The notes under the pieces were generated by a model, which did no database searches, was not told where the DNA came from, and was given only the letters and a program-made list of their open reading frames with translations. The position numbers and the translations under genes were made by a program. Positions 27,858-37,334 of a stretch of 64,000 bases of DNA are shown one piece after another. The DNA comes from Mitsuaria sp. 7 (GTDB taxonomy: Bacteria; Pseudomonadota; Gammaproteobacteria; Burkholderiales; Burkholderiaceae_C): contig NZ_CP011514.1 in assembly GCF_001653795.1 (NCBI RefSeq), forward strand, positions 616,162-680,161, read 5' to 3'. Each line of letters begins with the position of its first letter. Within the stretch, counting starts at the first letter, position 1.

Positions 27858-29432
27858 ATGAACCTGCTCCGTACCGCTTCCGTCGTTTCGGTCTTCACGC
27901 TGCTGTCGCGCATCACCGGGCTGGTCCGCGAACAGATGGTGGCCGGACTGTTCGGCGCCAATGCGATGACCGACGCCTACAACGTGGCGTTCCGTATCCC
28001 CAACATGCTGCGGCGGCTGTTCGCCGAGGGGGCGTTCTCGCAGGCCTTCGTGCCCTCGCTGGCCGCCGCGCGCGCCAAGGACGGCGACGAGGCGACCCGT
28101 CACCTGATCGACGCCGTCGCGACCGTGCTGCTGTGGGCGCTGCTGGCCACCTGCGTGATCGGCGTGATCGGCGCGCCGCTGCTGGTCTGGGCGCTCGGCG
28201 CGGGGCTGTCCAGGGATGCGCACGAGGCCGCCGTCGTGATGACGCGGTGGATGTTCCCGTACATCGGCTTCATGTCGCTCGTGGCGCTCTCGGCCGGCAT
28301 CCTGAACACGTGGAAGCGCTTCATCGTGCCGGCGGTGACGCCGGTGCTGCTGAACCTGGCCTCGCTGGCCTGCGGCTACGGGCTGACGCCGGTGCTGGCG
28401 CACTACGGCTACGAGCCGATCTACTCGCTGGCGCTGGGCGTCATGATAGGCGGCATCCTGCAGCTGGCGGTCCAGGTGCCGGCGCTGCGGCGTCTCGGCC
28501 TGATGCCGCGTTTCGCGCTGAACTTCGCCGGCCTGCGCCGCGCCGCCGGCGACGACGGCGTGCGCCAGGTCTTGCGCAAGATGGGGCCGGCGCTGCTGGG
28601 CGTCGGCGTGGCGCAGCTGTCGCTGCTGGTCAACACGCAGATCGCCATCGCGGTGGGCGAGGGCGCCGCATCCTGGCTGACCTATGCCGACCGGCTGATG
28701 GAGTTCCCGATCGCGCTGCTCGGCGTCGCGCTGGGCGTCGTGCTGACGCCGCAGCTGGCGGCGAGCACGGCCAAGGGCGAGACGGCCAAGTATTCGGGGT
28801 TGCTCGACTGGGGCCTGCGCCTGACCCTGCTGCTGGCGCTGCCCTGCGCGGTCGCGCTGCTGGTCTTCGCCGAGCCGCTGGTCGCGGTGCTCTACCAGCG
28901 TGGGGCCTTCCGGCCCGAGGATGTCGCCCACACCGCACACGCCGTGATGGGCTACGGGCTGGGCCTGATGGGGCTGGTGTCGATCAAGGTGCTGGCCCCC
29001 GGCTTCTACGCACGTCAGGACATGCGCACCCCGGTTCGCATCGCCGTCGGTGTGCTCATCCTGACGCAGGTGTTCAACGCGATCTTCGTCTTCGGATTCA
29101 AGATCGGCGTCGCCGGCCTGTCGCTGTCGATCGGCCTGGGCGCCGTCGTCAACGCGCTGCTGCTGCTGCGCGGGCTGCGCAAGCTCGGCACCTACACGCC
29201 GGAGGCCGGATGGCCCCTGTTCCTGCTGCGTGTCGCGATCGCCAGCGCCGCCATGGGCGCGCTGCAATGGTGGCTCGCCGGGTACTTCGGCTGGGTCGGC
29301 GGCAAGGGCTTCCACTTCGAACTGGCGCGCGCCGGCTGGATGGCGCTGAGCCTGGGCGCCTCGGCGCTGCTGTACTTCGGCGTGCTGCTGCTGCTGGGCG
29401 TGAAGCTGCGCCAGTTCGCCCGCCGGGCTTGA
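27858..29432 (+). CDS. murJ: Lipid II flippase MurJ (MviN)
   Basis: A 524-residue polytopic inner-membrane protein of the MOP superfamily. The N-terminus [25 protein letters not shown] and the adjacent [32 protein letters not shown] region hold the conserved arginines of the central cavity. About 14 membrane segments follow. It moves lipid II to the periplasmic face for peptidoglycan synthesis. Divergent from rpsT, as in many Burkholderiales. Confidence 0.97.
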   Translation: MNLLRTASVVSVFTLLSRITGLVREQMVAGLFGANAMTDAYNVAFRIPNMLRRLFAEGAFSQAFVPSLAAARAKDGDEATRHLIDAVATVLLWALLATCVIGVIGAPLLVWALGAGLSRDAHEAAVVMTRWMFPYIGFMSLVALSAGILNTWKRFIVPAVTPVLLNLASLACGYGLTPVLAHYGYEPIYSLALGVMIGGILQLAVQVPALRRLGLMPRFALNFAGLRRAAGDDGVRQVLRKMGPALLGVGVAQLSLLVNTQIAIAVGEGAASWLTYADRLMEFPIALLGVALGVVLTPQLAASTAKGETAKYSGLLDWGLRLTLLLALPCAVALLVFAEPLVAVLYQRGAFRPEDVAHTAHAVMGYGLGLMGLVSIKVLAPGFYARQDMRTPVRIAVGVLILTQVFNAIFVFGFKIGVAGLSLSIGLGAVVNALLLLRGLRKLGTYTPEAGWPLFLLRVAIASAAMGALQWWLAGYFGWVGGKGFHFELARAGWMALSLGASALLYFGVLLLLGVKLRQFARRA

Positions 29433-29512
29433 GCGGCGAACGCGCGACGGGCCTGAAATCGGGGGCGTCACGCTCGGGATCCGGCGACGGTGGCGGGCGT
29501 AGACTCCGACGC

Positions 29513-30289
29513 ATGAGTTCGCCTTTGCAGTGGACGGTGCCGTCGGCGCTGGACTATTTCTCGACGCTGGTTGCCGAAGACGACACGCTGAACCTCGCCG
29601 AGGCCGCCACGGCGATCGCGCTCGACGAGGTGCCCCGGCTGGACGTGCAGCAGGTGATGGCCGAGCTGGACCGCCTCGGCGAACGGCTGAGACATCGCCT
29701 GCCCGCCGACGCGCCGCCCAGCCACCGGCTGCGGATGCTCAACCAGTACTTCCACGGCGAACTCGGCTTCGCGGGCAACGTCAACGACTACTACGCCGTC
29801 GGCAACAGCTACCTCCACCAGGTGCTCGCCACGCGCCGCGGCATCCCCATCACACTGGCGATCATCTACATGGAACTGGCCTCGCACGTCGGCCTGCAGG
29901 TCAAGGGCGTCAGCTTCCCCGGCCACTTCCTGATGAAGCTGCGGCTGCCGCAGGGCGAGGTCGTGCTGGATCCGTTCAGCGGACGTTCGCTGGGGCGCGG
30001 CGAGCTCGACGAGTTCCTCAGCCCCTGGCGCGAACGCGCGGGCCTGATGCCGGAGGAGCCGATGTCGCTGGACGCCTTCCTGGGCACCGCGCCGCCGCGG
30101 CAGATCCTGGCGCGCATGCTGCGCAACCTCAAGCAGATCCACATGGACCAGCAGGACCTGCCCCGGCTGCTGGCCGTCCAGCGCAAGCTGGTGGCGCTGC
30201 TGCCCGACGACCGCCTGGAGCGCTCCGAGCTCGAGCAGTGCCTGCAGCAGCTCCGTGATGCGGGTGGCGGACCGGCCACCCTCCATTGA
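29513..30289 (+). CDS. SirB1-family transglutaminase-like/TPR protein
   Basis: A 258-residue protein of the SirB1 group. The domain is read from LRMLNQYFHGELGFAGN, VLATRRGIPITLAIIYMELA and VSFPGHFLMKL; the transglutaminase Cys position is replaced in this group, so catalysis is doubtful. The C-terminal ~70 residues (ILARMLRNLKQIHMDQ) form a short TPR-like helical part. Widespread in proteobacteria but without a settled function. It follows murJ by 80 bp on the same strand. Confidence 0.86.
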   Translation: MSSPLQWTVPSALDYFSTLVAEDDTLNLAEAATAIALDEVPRLDVQQVMAELDRLGERLRHRLPADAPPSHRLRMLNQYFHGELGFAGNVNDYYAVGNSYLHQVLATRRGIPITLAIIYMELASHVGLQVKGVSFPGHFLMKLRLPQGEVVLDPFSGRSLGRGELDEFLSPWRERAGLMPEEPMSLDAFLGTAPPRQILARMLRNLKQIHMDQQDLPRLLAVQRKLVALLPDDRLERSELEQCLQQLRDAGGGPATLH

Positions 30290-30427
30290 GGGAGTCGACG
30301 GGGGAGGGGCCGTCGGGCGACGCTTAGAATCCCGTTCTTCCTGAGGGTACGAGCGCCCGGTCGCCGACCTTCCTGTTGCCGACCTCCGGGTCGCCGACAT
30401 CGCCCCGCCATCCAACGCTGAAGTGGT

Positions 30428-31102
30428 TTGAAGCAGATCCCGCTGTCGCTCGGTCCCGAGCCCGACTACACCTTTGACACGCTCCTCACCGGTGCCAACA
30501 CCGCGGCCCTCACGCATGTGCTGGCCCTGGGGACGGGTTCGCCGCCGGTGTTCCTGTGGGGGCCGCCCGGCAGCGGCAAGACGCACCTGCTGCGCGCGCT
30601 GGCGCGCCACTGGCAGCAGGCCGGCGCGCAGGTCGGCTGGTACGACGCCGACACCCCGCTGCCGTGGGAACTGCCCACCCACCCGAGCCTGCTGCTGCTG
30701 GACGACGCGCAGCGCTTCGATCCGGGCCAGCAGCATGCGGCCTTCGCCCTCTTCGTCGAGGCGGCCACGCTGGGCCTGGCCGTCGTCTCGACCGGCACCG
30801 CGCCGCCGGTGGACCTGGACCTGCGCGAGGACCTGCGCACCCGCCTCGGCTGGGGGCCGACCTTCGCGCTGCAGCCGCTGTCCGAGGCCGAGGTGCGCGC
30901 CGTGCTCCGACGCGAGGCCGACCGCCGCGGCATCGCGCTGAGCGACGAGGTCATGGACTACCTGCTCACCCGCTACGCCCGCGACCTCAAGCACCTGATG
31001 ACGCTGCTGGACGGGCTGGACGAATTCGCCATGGCCAGCAAGCGGGCGGTCACCGTGCCGCTGCTGCGCCAGATGCTCGCCGACCAGGGGGCGCTCGCCT
31101 GA
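30428..31102 (+). CDS. hda: DnaA regulatory inactivator Hda
   Basis: A 224-residue AAA+ protein. It starts with MKQIPLSLGPEPDYTFDT, including the QxPL clamp-binding motif that ties Hda to the DNA polymerase beta clamp. The Walker A motif is GPPGSGKTHL, Walker B LLLLDDAQ, and the sensor and arginine finger region follows (LGWGPTFALQPL). With the clamp it promotes ATP hydrolysis by DnaA and so limits replication initiation. The initiation codon is TTG. It heads the hda-HAD-pcnB-folK run. Confidence 0.92.
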   Translation: MKQIPLSLGPEPDYTFDTLLTGANTAALTHVLALGTGSPPVFLWGPPGSGKTHLLRALARHWQQAGAQVGWYDADTPLPWELPTHPSLLLLDDAQRFDPGQQHAAFALFVEAATLGLAVVSTGTAPPVDLDLREDLRTRLGWGPTFALQPLSEAEVRAVLRREADRRGIALSDEVMDYLLTRYARDLKHLMTLLDGLDEFAMASKRAVTVPLLRQMLADQGALA

Positions 31103-31153
31103 GGGCGGCGCCGCCGGTTGCACCGATTTCAAGGTTTTTCAAGGACAAGACCC

Positions 31154-31822
31154 GTGGACCTGACCCTGTTCGACCTCGACGGCACGCTGATCCCGCAGGA
31201 CTCGGACCATGCCTTCGGCGGCTACATGGTGGAGATCGGCTGGGCCGACGGCGCCGCCTGGGCCGCCCGCAACGACGGCTTCTACGCGGACTACCAGCGC
31301 GGGGACCTCGACCTGGACGAGTACGTCGAGTTCGCGACCTCCGTCTGGCGCGCCCGGCCGCTGGCCGAGGCCGAGGCGGCCCGCGCCGAATTCATGGCCC
31401 GGATCGTCGCGCCGATGTTGCGCGACAATGCGCGCGCACTCGTGCAGCGCCACCTGGACGCCGGGGATCTGGTGGTCGTGGTGACGGCGACCAACGAATT
31501 CGTGACCGCGCCGATCGCCAAGGCCTTCGGTGTCGACCACCTGATCGCCGTGCAGCTGGAGCGCGACGCGACCGGGTCGTTCACCGGCCGCGTGCAGGGG
31601 ACCCCGTCCTTCCAGGCGGGCAAGATCGTGCGCGTGAACGAATGGCTGGCGGCGCAGGGGCGCCGCTGGGAGGATTTCGAGCGCGTGCATTTCTACAGCG
31701 ACTCGATGAATGACCTGCCGCTGCTGGAGCGGGTCAGTCATCCGGTGGCGACCAACCCCACCTCGGCCCTCGAGGCGCTGGCGCGCGAGCGCGGCTGGCC
31801 GATATTGAAGCTGTTCGAATGA
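31154..31822 (+). CDS. HAD-superfamily phosphatase, HAD-IB (SerB-like)
   Basis: A 222-residue hydrolase starting at GTG 31154, 8 bp after AAGGA. Motif I is LFDLDGTLI (Asp7 nucleophile, Asp9), motif II VVVTATN, motif III lysine in QAGKIVRV, motif IV YSDSMNDLPLL. An alpha-helical cap lies between motifs I and II, as in the HAD-IB group (phosphoserine phosphatase and relatives). Genes of this type regularly sit between hda and pcnB in Burkholderiales. The stop overlaps the pcnB start (ATGA). The substrate is not known. Confidence 0.9.
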   Translation: MDLTLFDLDGTLIPQDSDHAFGGYMVEIGWADGAAWAARNDGFYADYQRGDLDLDEYVEFATSVWRARPLAEAEAARAEFMARIVAPMLRDNARALVQRHLDAGDLVVVVTATNEFVTAPIAKAFGVDHLIAVQLERDATGSFTGRVQGTPSFQAGKIVRVNEWLAAQGRRWEDFERVHFYSDSMNDLPLLERVSHPVATNPTSALEALARERGWPILKLFE

Positions 31823-33462
31823 TCAAAAAATTTATCAACAAGCTGTTGGGCAAGTCCGAAAGCACCGCCACGCCGCTGGGCAAGCGCGTGGAAGTCACCG
31901 CGGAGGAACACCGCATTGACCCGGCCCTGCTCGATGAGCGCGGCGTCAAGGTCGTCAAGGGCCTGACCGACGCGGGCTACGAGGCCTTCATCGTCGGCGG
32001 CGCGGTGCGCGACCTGCTGCTGGGCCGCCGGCCCAAGGACTTCGACGTCGCCACCGACGCCACGCCGGAACAGGTGAAGAACCAGTTCCGTCGCGCCTTC
32101 ATCATCGGCCGGCGCTTCCGCATCGTCCACGTGGTCTACGGCCGCGGCCGCGAGCACGAGGTGATCGAGGTCTCCACCTTCCGCGCGCTGCTGAAGGAAG
32201 ACGACGCCGAGCAGGTGCAGGGCAACGAGAAGACGTCCAAGGGCGCGCTCGAAGGCAAGTCGCACGTCGTCGACGCGTCCGGCCGCGTGCTGCGTGACAA
32301 CGTCTGGGGCCCGCAGATCGAGGACGCCGCGCGACGCGACTTCACCGTCAACGCGATGTACTACAACCCGGAGCGCGAGCTGGTGGTGGACTACCACGGC
32401 GGTCTGGCCGACGCCCGCAAGAAGGTGCTGCGGATGATCGGCGACCCGGAGACCCGCTATCGCGAGGACCCGGTCCGCATCCTGCGCGCCGTGCGCTTCG
32501 CCGCGAAGCTGGGCTTCACGATCGAGCCCAAGACCCGCGCGCCGATCGCCGTGATGGCGCCGCTGCTCGCGAACGTGCCGCTGTCGCGCATGTTCGACGA
32601 GATGATCAAGCTGCTGCAGACCGGCCATGCGCTGGCCAGCATCGACGAACTGCGCAAGCAGGGTCTGGCGCGCGGCGTGTTCCCCATCCTGGACGCGGTG
32701 CTCGACAAGGACGGCGCGCTGCCGGACAACGTGCACGGCAAGTTCGTCCGCCTTGCGCTGGAGGACACCGACAAGCGGGTGGAAGAAGGCCGCTCGGTGG
32801 CGCCCAGCTTCATGCTCGCCTGCATGCTGTGGGGCGAGGTCCAGCAGCGCTGGACGCGCCTGATCGACGGTGGCGAGGGCGCGGTGGCGGCCTTGCAGCA
32901 GGCGATCGACCTGGTCTTCGACGCGCGCGTGGGCGACATCTCCGGCCGCGGCAAGCTCGCGGCGGACATGCGCGAGATCTGGATGATGCAGCCGCGCTTC
33001 GAGCGTCGCACCGGCAGCGGCCCGCACCGCCTGATCGAGCAGCCGCGCTACCGCGCCGGCTTCGACTTCCTGGCGCTGCGCGCCGAGGCGGGCGAGATCG
33101 ATCCGGCGCTGGCCGACTGGTGGGAAGACTTCGCGCTGGGCACCGAGGACGAGCGCCGCGCGCTGCTGGAACTGGCGCGCGAGACGCAGCGCCAGGGCGG
33201 CCCGCGCAGCAAGCCCAAGGCGGGCGGCGGGCGCGTGCACTCGGTGCCGCGCGGCGCCGTGAGCACGTCCTCGACGATGCCGGTCAGCGGTGAGTCCGCA
33301 GCGGGCCTGCCGATCGATGCCGAAGCGGTCGATGTCACGGAAGGCGAGGGTGGCGTCGGTCATCCCGCCAAGAAGCGCCGTCGTCGTCGCAAGCCCAAGG
33401 CGGCGGGCGGCTCGGCCGGCGGCGCAGGTCCCGCCGATTCGGGCCCGTCCAACGACGAGTGA
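31819..33462 (+). CDS. pcnB: Poly(A) polymerase I
   Basis: A 547-residue nucleotidyltransferase of the class II polymerase beta superfamily. The active site reads FIVGGAVRDLLLGRRPKDFDVATDA with the GG and DxD features; RRDFTVNAMYYNP and RYREDPVRILRAVRFAAKLGF are the conserved RNA/nucleotide-binding helices. The basic C-terminal tail (PAKKRRRRRKPKA) fits RNA binding. It adds 3' poly(A) tails that speed RNA decay. Translationally coupled to the HAD gene by ATGA. Confidence 0.96.
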   Translation: MIKKFINKLLGKSESTATPLGKRVEVTAEEHRIDPALLDERGVKVVKGLTDAGYEAFIVGGAVRDLLLGRRPKDFDVATDATPEQVKNQFRRAFIIGRRFRIVHVVYGRGREHEVIEVSTFRALLKEDDAEQVQGNEKTSKGALEGKSHVVDASGRVLRDNVWGPQIEDAARRDFTVNAMYYNPERELVVDYHGGLADARKKVLRMIGDPETRYREDPVRILRAVRFAAKLGFTIEPKTRAPIAVMAPLLANVPLSRMFDEMIKLLQTGHALASIDELRKQGLARGVFPILDAVLDKDGALPDNVHGKFVRLALEDTDKRVEEGRSVAPSFMLACMLWGEVQQRWTRLIDGGEGAVAALQQAIDLVFDARVGDISGRGKLAADMREIWMMQPRFERRTGSGPHRLIEQPRYRAGFDFLALRAEAGEIDPALADWWEDFALGTEDERRALLELARETQRQGGPRSKPKAGGGRVHSVPRGAVSTSSTMPVSGESAAGLPIDAEAVDVTEGEGGVGHPAKKRRRRRKPKAAGGSAGGAGPADSGPSNDE

Positions 33463-33472
33463 TCGACCTCGA

Positions 33473-33967
33473 ATGACCACGGCCTATGTCGGCCTGGGCG
33501 CCAACCTCGGCGACCTGCGGCGCACGCTGGAGGCGGCGCTGGCCGACCTCGCCGACGTGCAAGACCTGACCCTGGACGCCGTCTCCTCCGCCTGGCGCAG
33601 TGCGCCGGTCGGCTGTGAAGGCCCCGACTACCTGAACGCGGTCGCCCGCGTGGCGACGACGTTGCCGCCGCTGACGCTGCTCTCGGCGCTGCAGGTCATC
33701 GAGCTGCGTCATGGTCGCGAGCGGCCGTTCGTCAACGCGCCGCGCACCCTCGACCTCGACCTGCTGCTTTTCGGCGATCAGATCGTCGACCTGGACAGGC
33801 TCGTCGTCCCGCATCCGCGGCTGCACCAGCGCGCCTTCGTGCTGCGTCCGCTGCTGGAGCTGGATCCGACGCTGGACGTGCCGGGTCTCGGCGGCTTGGC
33901 AGGCCATTTGCCCTCGGTCGTCGATCAGCTCGTCGAGCGCGAAGACATGCCCTTGCGTCTTCCCTGA
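33473..33967 (+). CDS. folK: 2-amino-4-hydroxy-6-hydroxymethyldihydropteridine pyrophosphokinase
   Basis: A 164-residue HPPK. It begins TAYVGLGANLGD, carries PDYLNAVA and RPFVNAPRTLDLDLLLFGD with the magnesium-binding aspartates, and ends with VPHPRLHQRAFVLRPL. It transfers pyrophosphate from ATP to the pterin in folate synthesis. It starts 11 bp after pcnB, a pairing common in proteobacteria. Confidence 0.96.
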   Translation: MTTAYVGLGANLGDLRRTLEAALADLADVQDLTLDAVSSAWRSAPVGCEGPDYLNAVARVATTLPPLTLLSALQVIELRHGRERPFVNAPRTLDLDLLLFGDQIVDLDRLVVPHPRLHQRAFVLRPLLELDPTLDVPGLGGLAGHLPSVVDQLVEREDMPLRLP

Positions 33968-34010
33968 CGAATCGCACCCACGTCCAACCATTTCTTCGGG
34001 AGCTCGCCCC

Positions 34011-34364
34011 ATGTTCGCAACCGCCGCCGGCTGGCAGATGGTCGCCCTGCTGACGCTGTCCAATGTCTTCATGACCTTCGCCTGGTACGGCCATCTGAAG
34101 GAGCTGGCGTCCAAGCCGTGGTACGTCGCCGCGCTGATCAGCTGGGGCATCGCGCTGTTCGAGTACCTGCTGCAGGTCCCGGCCAACCGCATCGGTTATG
34201 ACGGCGGCTTCACGCTCGCCCAACTGAAGATCACGCAGGAGGTGATCACGCTGGGCGTGTTCGTCCCGTTCTCGATGCTGTTCATGAACCAGCCGTTCAA
34301 GACGGACTTCATCTGGGCCGGCCTGTGCCTGATGGGGGCGGTCTACTTCATCTTTCGAAGCTGA
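34011..34364 (+). CDS. DUF486 family small membrane protein
   Basis: A 117-residue protein with four membrane segments, like a half-size DMT transporter. Landmarks are NVFMTFAWYGHLK, EYLLQVPANRIGY, FTLAQLKITQEVITL and FMNQPFKTDF, all typical of DUF486. Function unknown; a role in drug/metabolite transport is suggested by the fold. A GGGAG site precedes the ATG. Confidence 0.9.
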   Translation: MFATAAGWQMVALLTLSNVFMTFAWYGHLKELASKPWYVAALISWGIALFEYLLQVPANRIGYDGGFTLAQLKITQEVITLGVFVPFSMLFMNQPFKTDFIWAGLCLMGAVYFIFRS

Positions 34365-34448
34365 TTTCCGCTCCTCGCATTGATGGGGGAGGGTGGGGGA
34401 ATGTCGGGGGATGGCTCCAACGGGCCATGGGCGGCTACACTCGCGGGT

Positions 34449-34465
34449 TTTCCGTGACACGGAAA
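34449..34465. promoter_or_regulatory. Perfect 17-bp palindrome upstream of DUF47-PiT
   Basis: TTTCCGTG-A-CACGGAAA, 8-bp perfect arms around one central base, 53 bp upstream of the DUF47 start and in the only gap before the phosphate-transport pair. It is not the known Pho box (direct CTGTCAT-type repeats). It is probably an operator or a 5' UTR hairpin. Confidence 0.5.
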
Positions 34466-34517
34466 TGACTCAATGGTGACGGTCCGGCGCGGATCGCACG
34501 GCGCGGAGCCTCCCCCC

Positions 34518-35165
34518 ATGTTTTTCGGCAAGCTGCTGCCCCGAGAGGGCAATTTCTTCGAACTGTTCAATGAGCACGGCACGCAGATCGTGGAAGGCGC
34601 GCGCGCCTTCATGCTCATGATCCAGAACTACAACGACCTCACGCTGCGCGAGAAATACGCCGCCGAGGTCGACAAGGCCGAGCACCACGCCGACCGCGTC
34701 ACCGCCGAGGTGAACCGGCTGCTGCATCGCACCTTCATCACGCCGATCGACCGCGAGCAGATCCACGGCCTGATCAACGCGATGGACGACATCCTGGACC
34801 TGCTGCAGGACTCCAGCGAAACGATGCAGCTCTACGACGTGCGCACCATCCCCGAGGAAGTGCTGCGCCTGGGCGAGCTGTCGGCCAAGTGCTGCGAACG
34901 CGTGAAGCACGCCGTGACGCTGCTGCCCAAGCTGAGCGAGCCCAAGACCGCCGAAGCCGCCATCAAGGCCTGCGAGGAGATCGACCAGCTCGAGTCCGAC
35001 GCCGACCGCGTGATGCGTGCCGCGATGTCCAAGCTGTTCCGCGAACAGGAGGACGTGCGCGAGCTGATCAAGCTCAAGGCGATCTACGAGCAGCTGGAGT
35101 CGATCTCCGACCGCTGCGAGGACGTCGCCAACCTCATCGAGGGCATCGTCCTCGAGAATTCCTGA
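34518..35165 (+). CDS. DUF47 family protein (PhoU-like PiT accessory)
   Basis: A 215-residue all-helical PhoU-like protein. The start MFFGKLLPREGNFFELF is the family N-terminus; an in-frame ATG 45 bp upstream is less likely. Signature helices: KAEHHADRVTAEVNRLLHRTFITPIDREQIHGL and ISDRCEDVANLIEGIV. DUF47 proteins are the usual partner of PiT transporters and modulate phosphate uptake. The PiT gene begins 21 bp later. Confidence 0.93.
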   Translation: MFFGKLLPREGNFFELFNEHGTQIVEGARAFMLMIQNYNDLTLREKYAAEVDKAEHHADRVTAEVNRLLHRTFITPIDREQIHGLINAMDDILDLLQDSSETMQLYDVRTIPEEVLRLGELSAKCCERVKHAVTLLPKLSEPKTAEAAIKACEEIDQLESDADRVMRAAMSKLFREQEDVRELIKLKAIYEQLESISDRCEDVANLIEGIVLENS

Positions 35166-35186
35166 CCCGGTCGCGGAGCGTCTCCC

Positions 35187-36197
35187 ATGGGAACGATGCA
35201 CGTGGCCTTCTGGGTCGTGGCCATGCTCGTGGTGCTGGCCGTCGCCTTCGACTTCATGAACGGCTTCCACGACGCGGCGAACTCCATCGCGACGGTGGTG
35301 TCGACCGGCGTCCTCAAGCCGCAGCAGGCCGTGCTGTTCGCGGCCTTCTTCAACGTGATCGCGGTGCTGTTCTTCGAGCTGAAGGTGGCGGCCACCATCG
35401 GCAAGGGATCGATCGACGCGACCATCGTCGATCACCACGTGATCTTCGGCGCGCTGATCGGCGCGATCGCCTGGAACGTGATCACCTGGTTCTACGGCAT
35501 CCCGTCGAGCTCGTCGCACGCGCTGATCGGCGGCCTGGTCGGCGCGGCGATCGCCAAGGCGGGCACCAAGGGCCTGATCATGAGCGGCATCGGCAAGACG
35601 GTGCTGTTCATCTTCGTCTCGCCGCTGCTGGGCTTCCTGCTGGGCTCGCTGCTGATGGTGGCGGTGGCCTGGCTGTTCAGACGCAGCTCGCCGCTGCGGG
35701 TGGACAACTGGTTCCGAAGACTGCAACTGGTCTCGGCCGGGCTGTACAGCCTGGGTCACGGCGGCAACGACGCGCAGAAGACCATCGGCCTGATCTGGAT
35801 GCTGCTGATCGCCTCCGGTTACGCAGGCGCCGGCGAACATTCGCCGCCGACCTGGGTCATCGTCATCTGCTACCTGGCGATCGGCCTGGGCACGATGTTC
35901 GGTGGCTGGCGCATCGTCCGCACGATGGGACAGAAGATCACCAAGCTCAAACCGGTCGGCGGCTTCTGCGCCGAGACCGGCGGCGCGATCACGCTGTTCC
36001 TGGCGACCTCGCTGGGCGTCCCGGTGTCCACGACGCACACGATCACCGGCGCCATCGTCGGCGTGGGCTCGACGCAGCGCGCGTCGTCGGTACGCTGGGG
36101 CGTGGCAGGGAACATCGTCTGGGCCTGGATCTTCACGATCCCGGCGTCGGCGTTCATCGCCGGACTGTTCTACTGGATCAGCTTCACGCTGTTCTGA
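35187..36197 (+). CDS. pit: Low-affinity inorganic phosphate transporter (PiT family)
   Basis: A 336-residue membrane protein with the two PiT inverted repeats: DFMNGFHDAANSIATVVSTGVL near the N-terminus with VPVSTTHTITGAIVGVG as the C-terminal counterpart, and YSLGHGGNDAQKTIGL. About ten membrane segments. It imports phosphate (often as metal-phosphate) driven by protons. Operon with DUF47. Confidence 0.95.
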   Translation: MGTMHVAFWVVAMLVVLAVAFDFMNGFHDAANSIATVVSTGVLKPQQAVLFAAFFNVIAVLFFELKVAATIGKGSIDATIVDHHVIFGALIGAIAWNVITWFYGIPSSSSHALIGGLVGAAIAKAGTKGLIMSGIGKTVLFIFVSPLLGFLLGSLLMVAVAWLFRRSSPLRVDNWFRRLQLVSAGLYSLGHGGNDAQKTIGLIWMLLIASGYAGAGEHSPPTWVIVICYLAIGLGTMFGGWRIVRTMGQKITKLKPVGGFCAETGGAITLFLATSLGVPVSTTHTITGAIVGVGSTQRASSVRWGVAGNIVWAWIFTIPASAFIAGLFYWISFTLF

Positions 36198-36207
36198 GCG
36201 CAGGCGG

Positions 36208-36681
36208 CTACTGGCTGATCTCGCGGGCGGCTTCGACCTGCGATTCGAAGTAGCGTTGCGCTGAGAAGGCGATCGTCGCCATCAGGCAGGCGCCGCCCAC
36301 CATCAGGCAGGCAATGACGCCCAGGATCGGCAGCCAGCCGGTCCTGTGCACCGCTTGTCCGGGGTTGAAGCGGTCGGCCCAGCGTTCGTCGGGCATCAGC
36401 CCGTACACGATGCCCGCCAGCATGCTCTGGGCGATCATCAACCCGAGCATCGGAATCAGGAACCAGGCCGCGACGTCGTCCTGGCCGAGCGTGTCCATGC
36501 GGTGCACGCCATACAGGCCGAGGAGCGTCGGCAGCGGATGCAGCCAGGCGAGCTTGTCGCTGAATCCGTGCAGATAGAAACGATGCGCCCCGAGGCTGCC
36601 GAGCGCAAAGCTCAGCCAGGTGGCGACGGTCTTGGACTTGCGGTCCGCCGCGCCGCCGGCGTCAGGGGCGACGGCGCTCAT
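36208..36681 (-). CDS. TM2-domain membrane protein
   Basis: A 157-residue protein whose centre has the TM2 pattern: ATWLSFALGSLGAHRFYLHGF, a short loop, then a second segment, here extended by two further hydrophobic segments (AAWFLIPMLGLMIAQSMLAG and LPILGVIACLMVGGACLM). The function of TM2 proteins in bacteria is unclear. The start overlaps the GNAT gene stop by ATGA, so the two are coupled. Its end is 10 bp from the converging PiT gene. Confidence 0.83.
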   Translation of the reverse strand: MSAVAPDAGGAADRKSKTVATWLSFALGSLGAHRFYLHGFSDKLAWLHPLPTLLGLYGVHRMDTLGQDDVAAWFLIPMLGLMIAQSMLAGIVYGLMPDERWADRFNPGQAVHRTGWLPILGVIACLMVGGACLMATIAFSAQRYFESQVEAAREISQ

Positions 36682-37295
36682 GCGGCGGGCGTCTCGGCAG
36701 GCGTGGAGGGTGCCGACGGGGGAGTCGCCGCGGCGGCAGGCGTCGCTCCGGTGGGCGAACTCGTGTCCCCTTGACCCAGCTGGCGTTGCATCAGCACGAC
36801 ATCCAGCCACTTGCCGAACTTCCAGCCGGCGGCCTTCATGACGCCGATGTCCTCGAAGCCGTGGCTGCGGTGCACGCCGATCGACCCGAGGTTCTGCGAG
36901 TCACCGATCACGGCCACCATCTGGCGCGCGCCGGCCGCTTCGCAGCGGGCGATCAGTTCGGCCAGCAGCAGGCGGCCGACGCCCTGGCCCTGGGCCTGGG
37001 GCGAGAGATAGATGGAGTCCTCGACGAAGTAGCGGTAGGCCAGCCGCGGACGGAAGTAGTTGGCGTAGGCGAAGCCGAGCACCTGCCCGTCACGCTCGGC
37101 GATCAGGTACGGCAGGCTGCGGCTGAGCACCTCGGTGCGGCGGCGGCCCATTTCGGCGCGGTCGGGCACGTCGGTCTCGAAAGTGCCGGTGCCGTGCAGC
37201 ACCGCGTGCTCGTAGATCTGCTGGATGGCGGCGATGTCACCCTCCAGGCTGGGTCGGATCAGGAGGGGGGAGGAACTGCTGGTGGTCGTCGTCAT
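36678..37295 (-). CDS. GNAT acetyltransferase (phosphinothricin acetyltransferase-like)
   Basis: A 205-residue N-acetyltransferase. The order fits the PAT subfamily: LIRPSLEGDIAAIQQIYEHAVLHGTGTFE, LGFAYANYFRPR, the acetyl-CoA loop QGQGVGRLLL, and SIGVHRSHGFEDIGVMKAAGWKFGKWLDVVLMQ. Such enzymes acetylate small amines such as phosphinothricin or methionine sulfoximine. The C-terminal ~35 residues are a Pro/Ala/Thr-rich tail outside the fold. Starts at 37295 rather than 24 bp upstream, by family alignment. Confidence 0.88.
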   Translation of the reverse strand: MTTTTSSSSPLLIRPSLEGDIAAIQQIYEHAVLHGTGTFETDVPDRAEMGRRRTEVLSRSLPYLIAERDGQVLGFAYANYFRPRLAYRYFVEDSIYLSPQAQGQGVGRLLLAELIARCEAAGARQMVAVIGDSQNLGSIGVHRSHGFEDIGVMKAAGWKFGKWLDVVLMQRQLGQGDTSSPTGATPAAAATPPSAPSTPAETPAA

Positions 37296-37304
37296 TGGGG
37301 GAGG

Positions 37305-37334
37305 AGGACAAAGCGTCAAACGCGAGTTTATAAT
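37305..37334 (+). promoter_or_regulatory. Sigma-70 promoter of the rpsP operon
   Basis: AGGACA (GACA matches the -35 end), 18-bp spacer, perfect TATAAT at 37329-37334. It leaves a leader of about 225 bases before rpsP, in which I see no known riboswitch. Confidence 0.65.
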
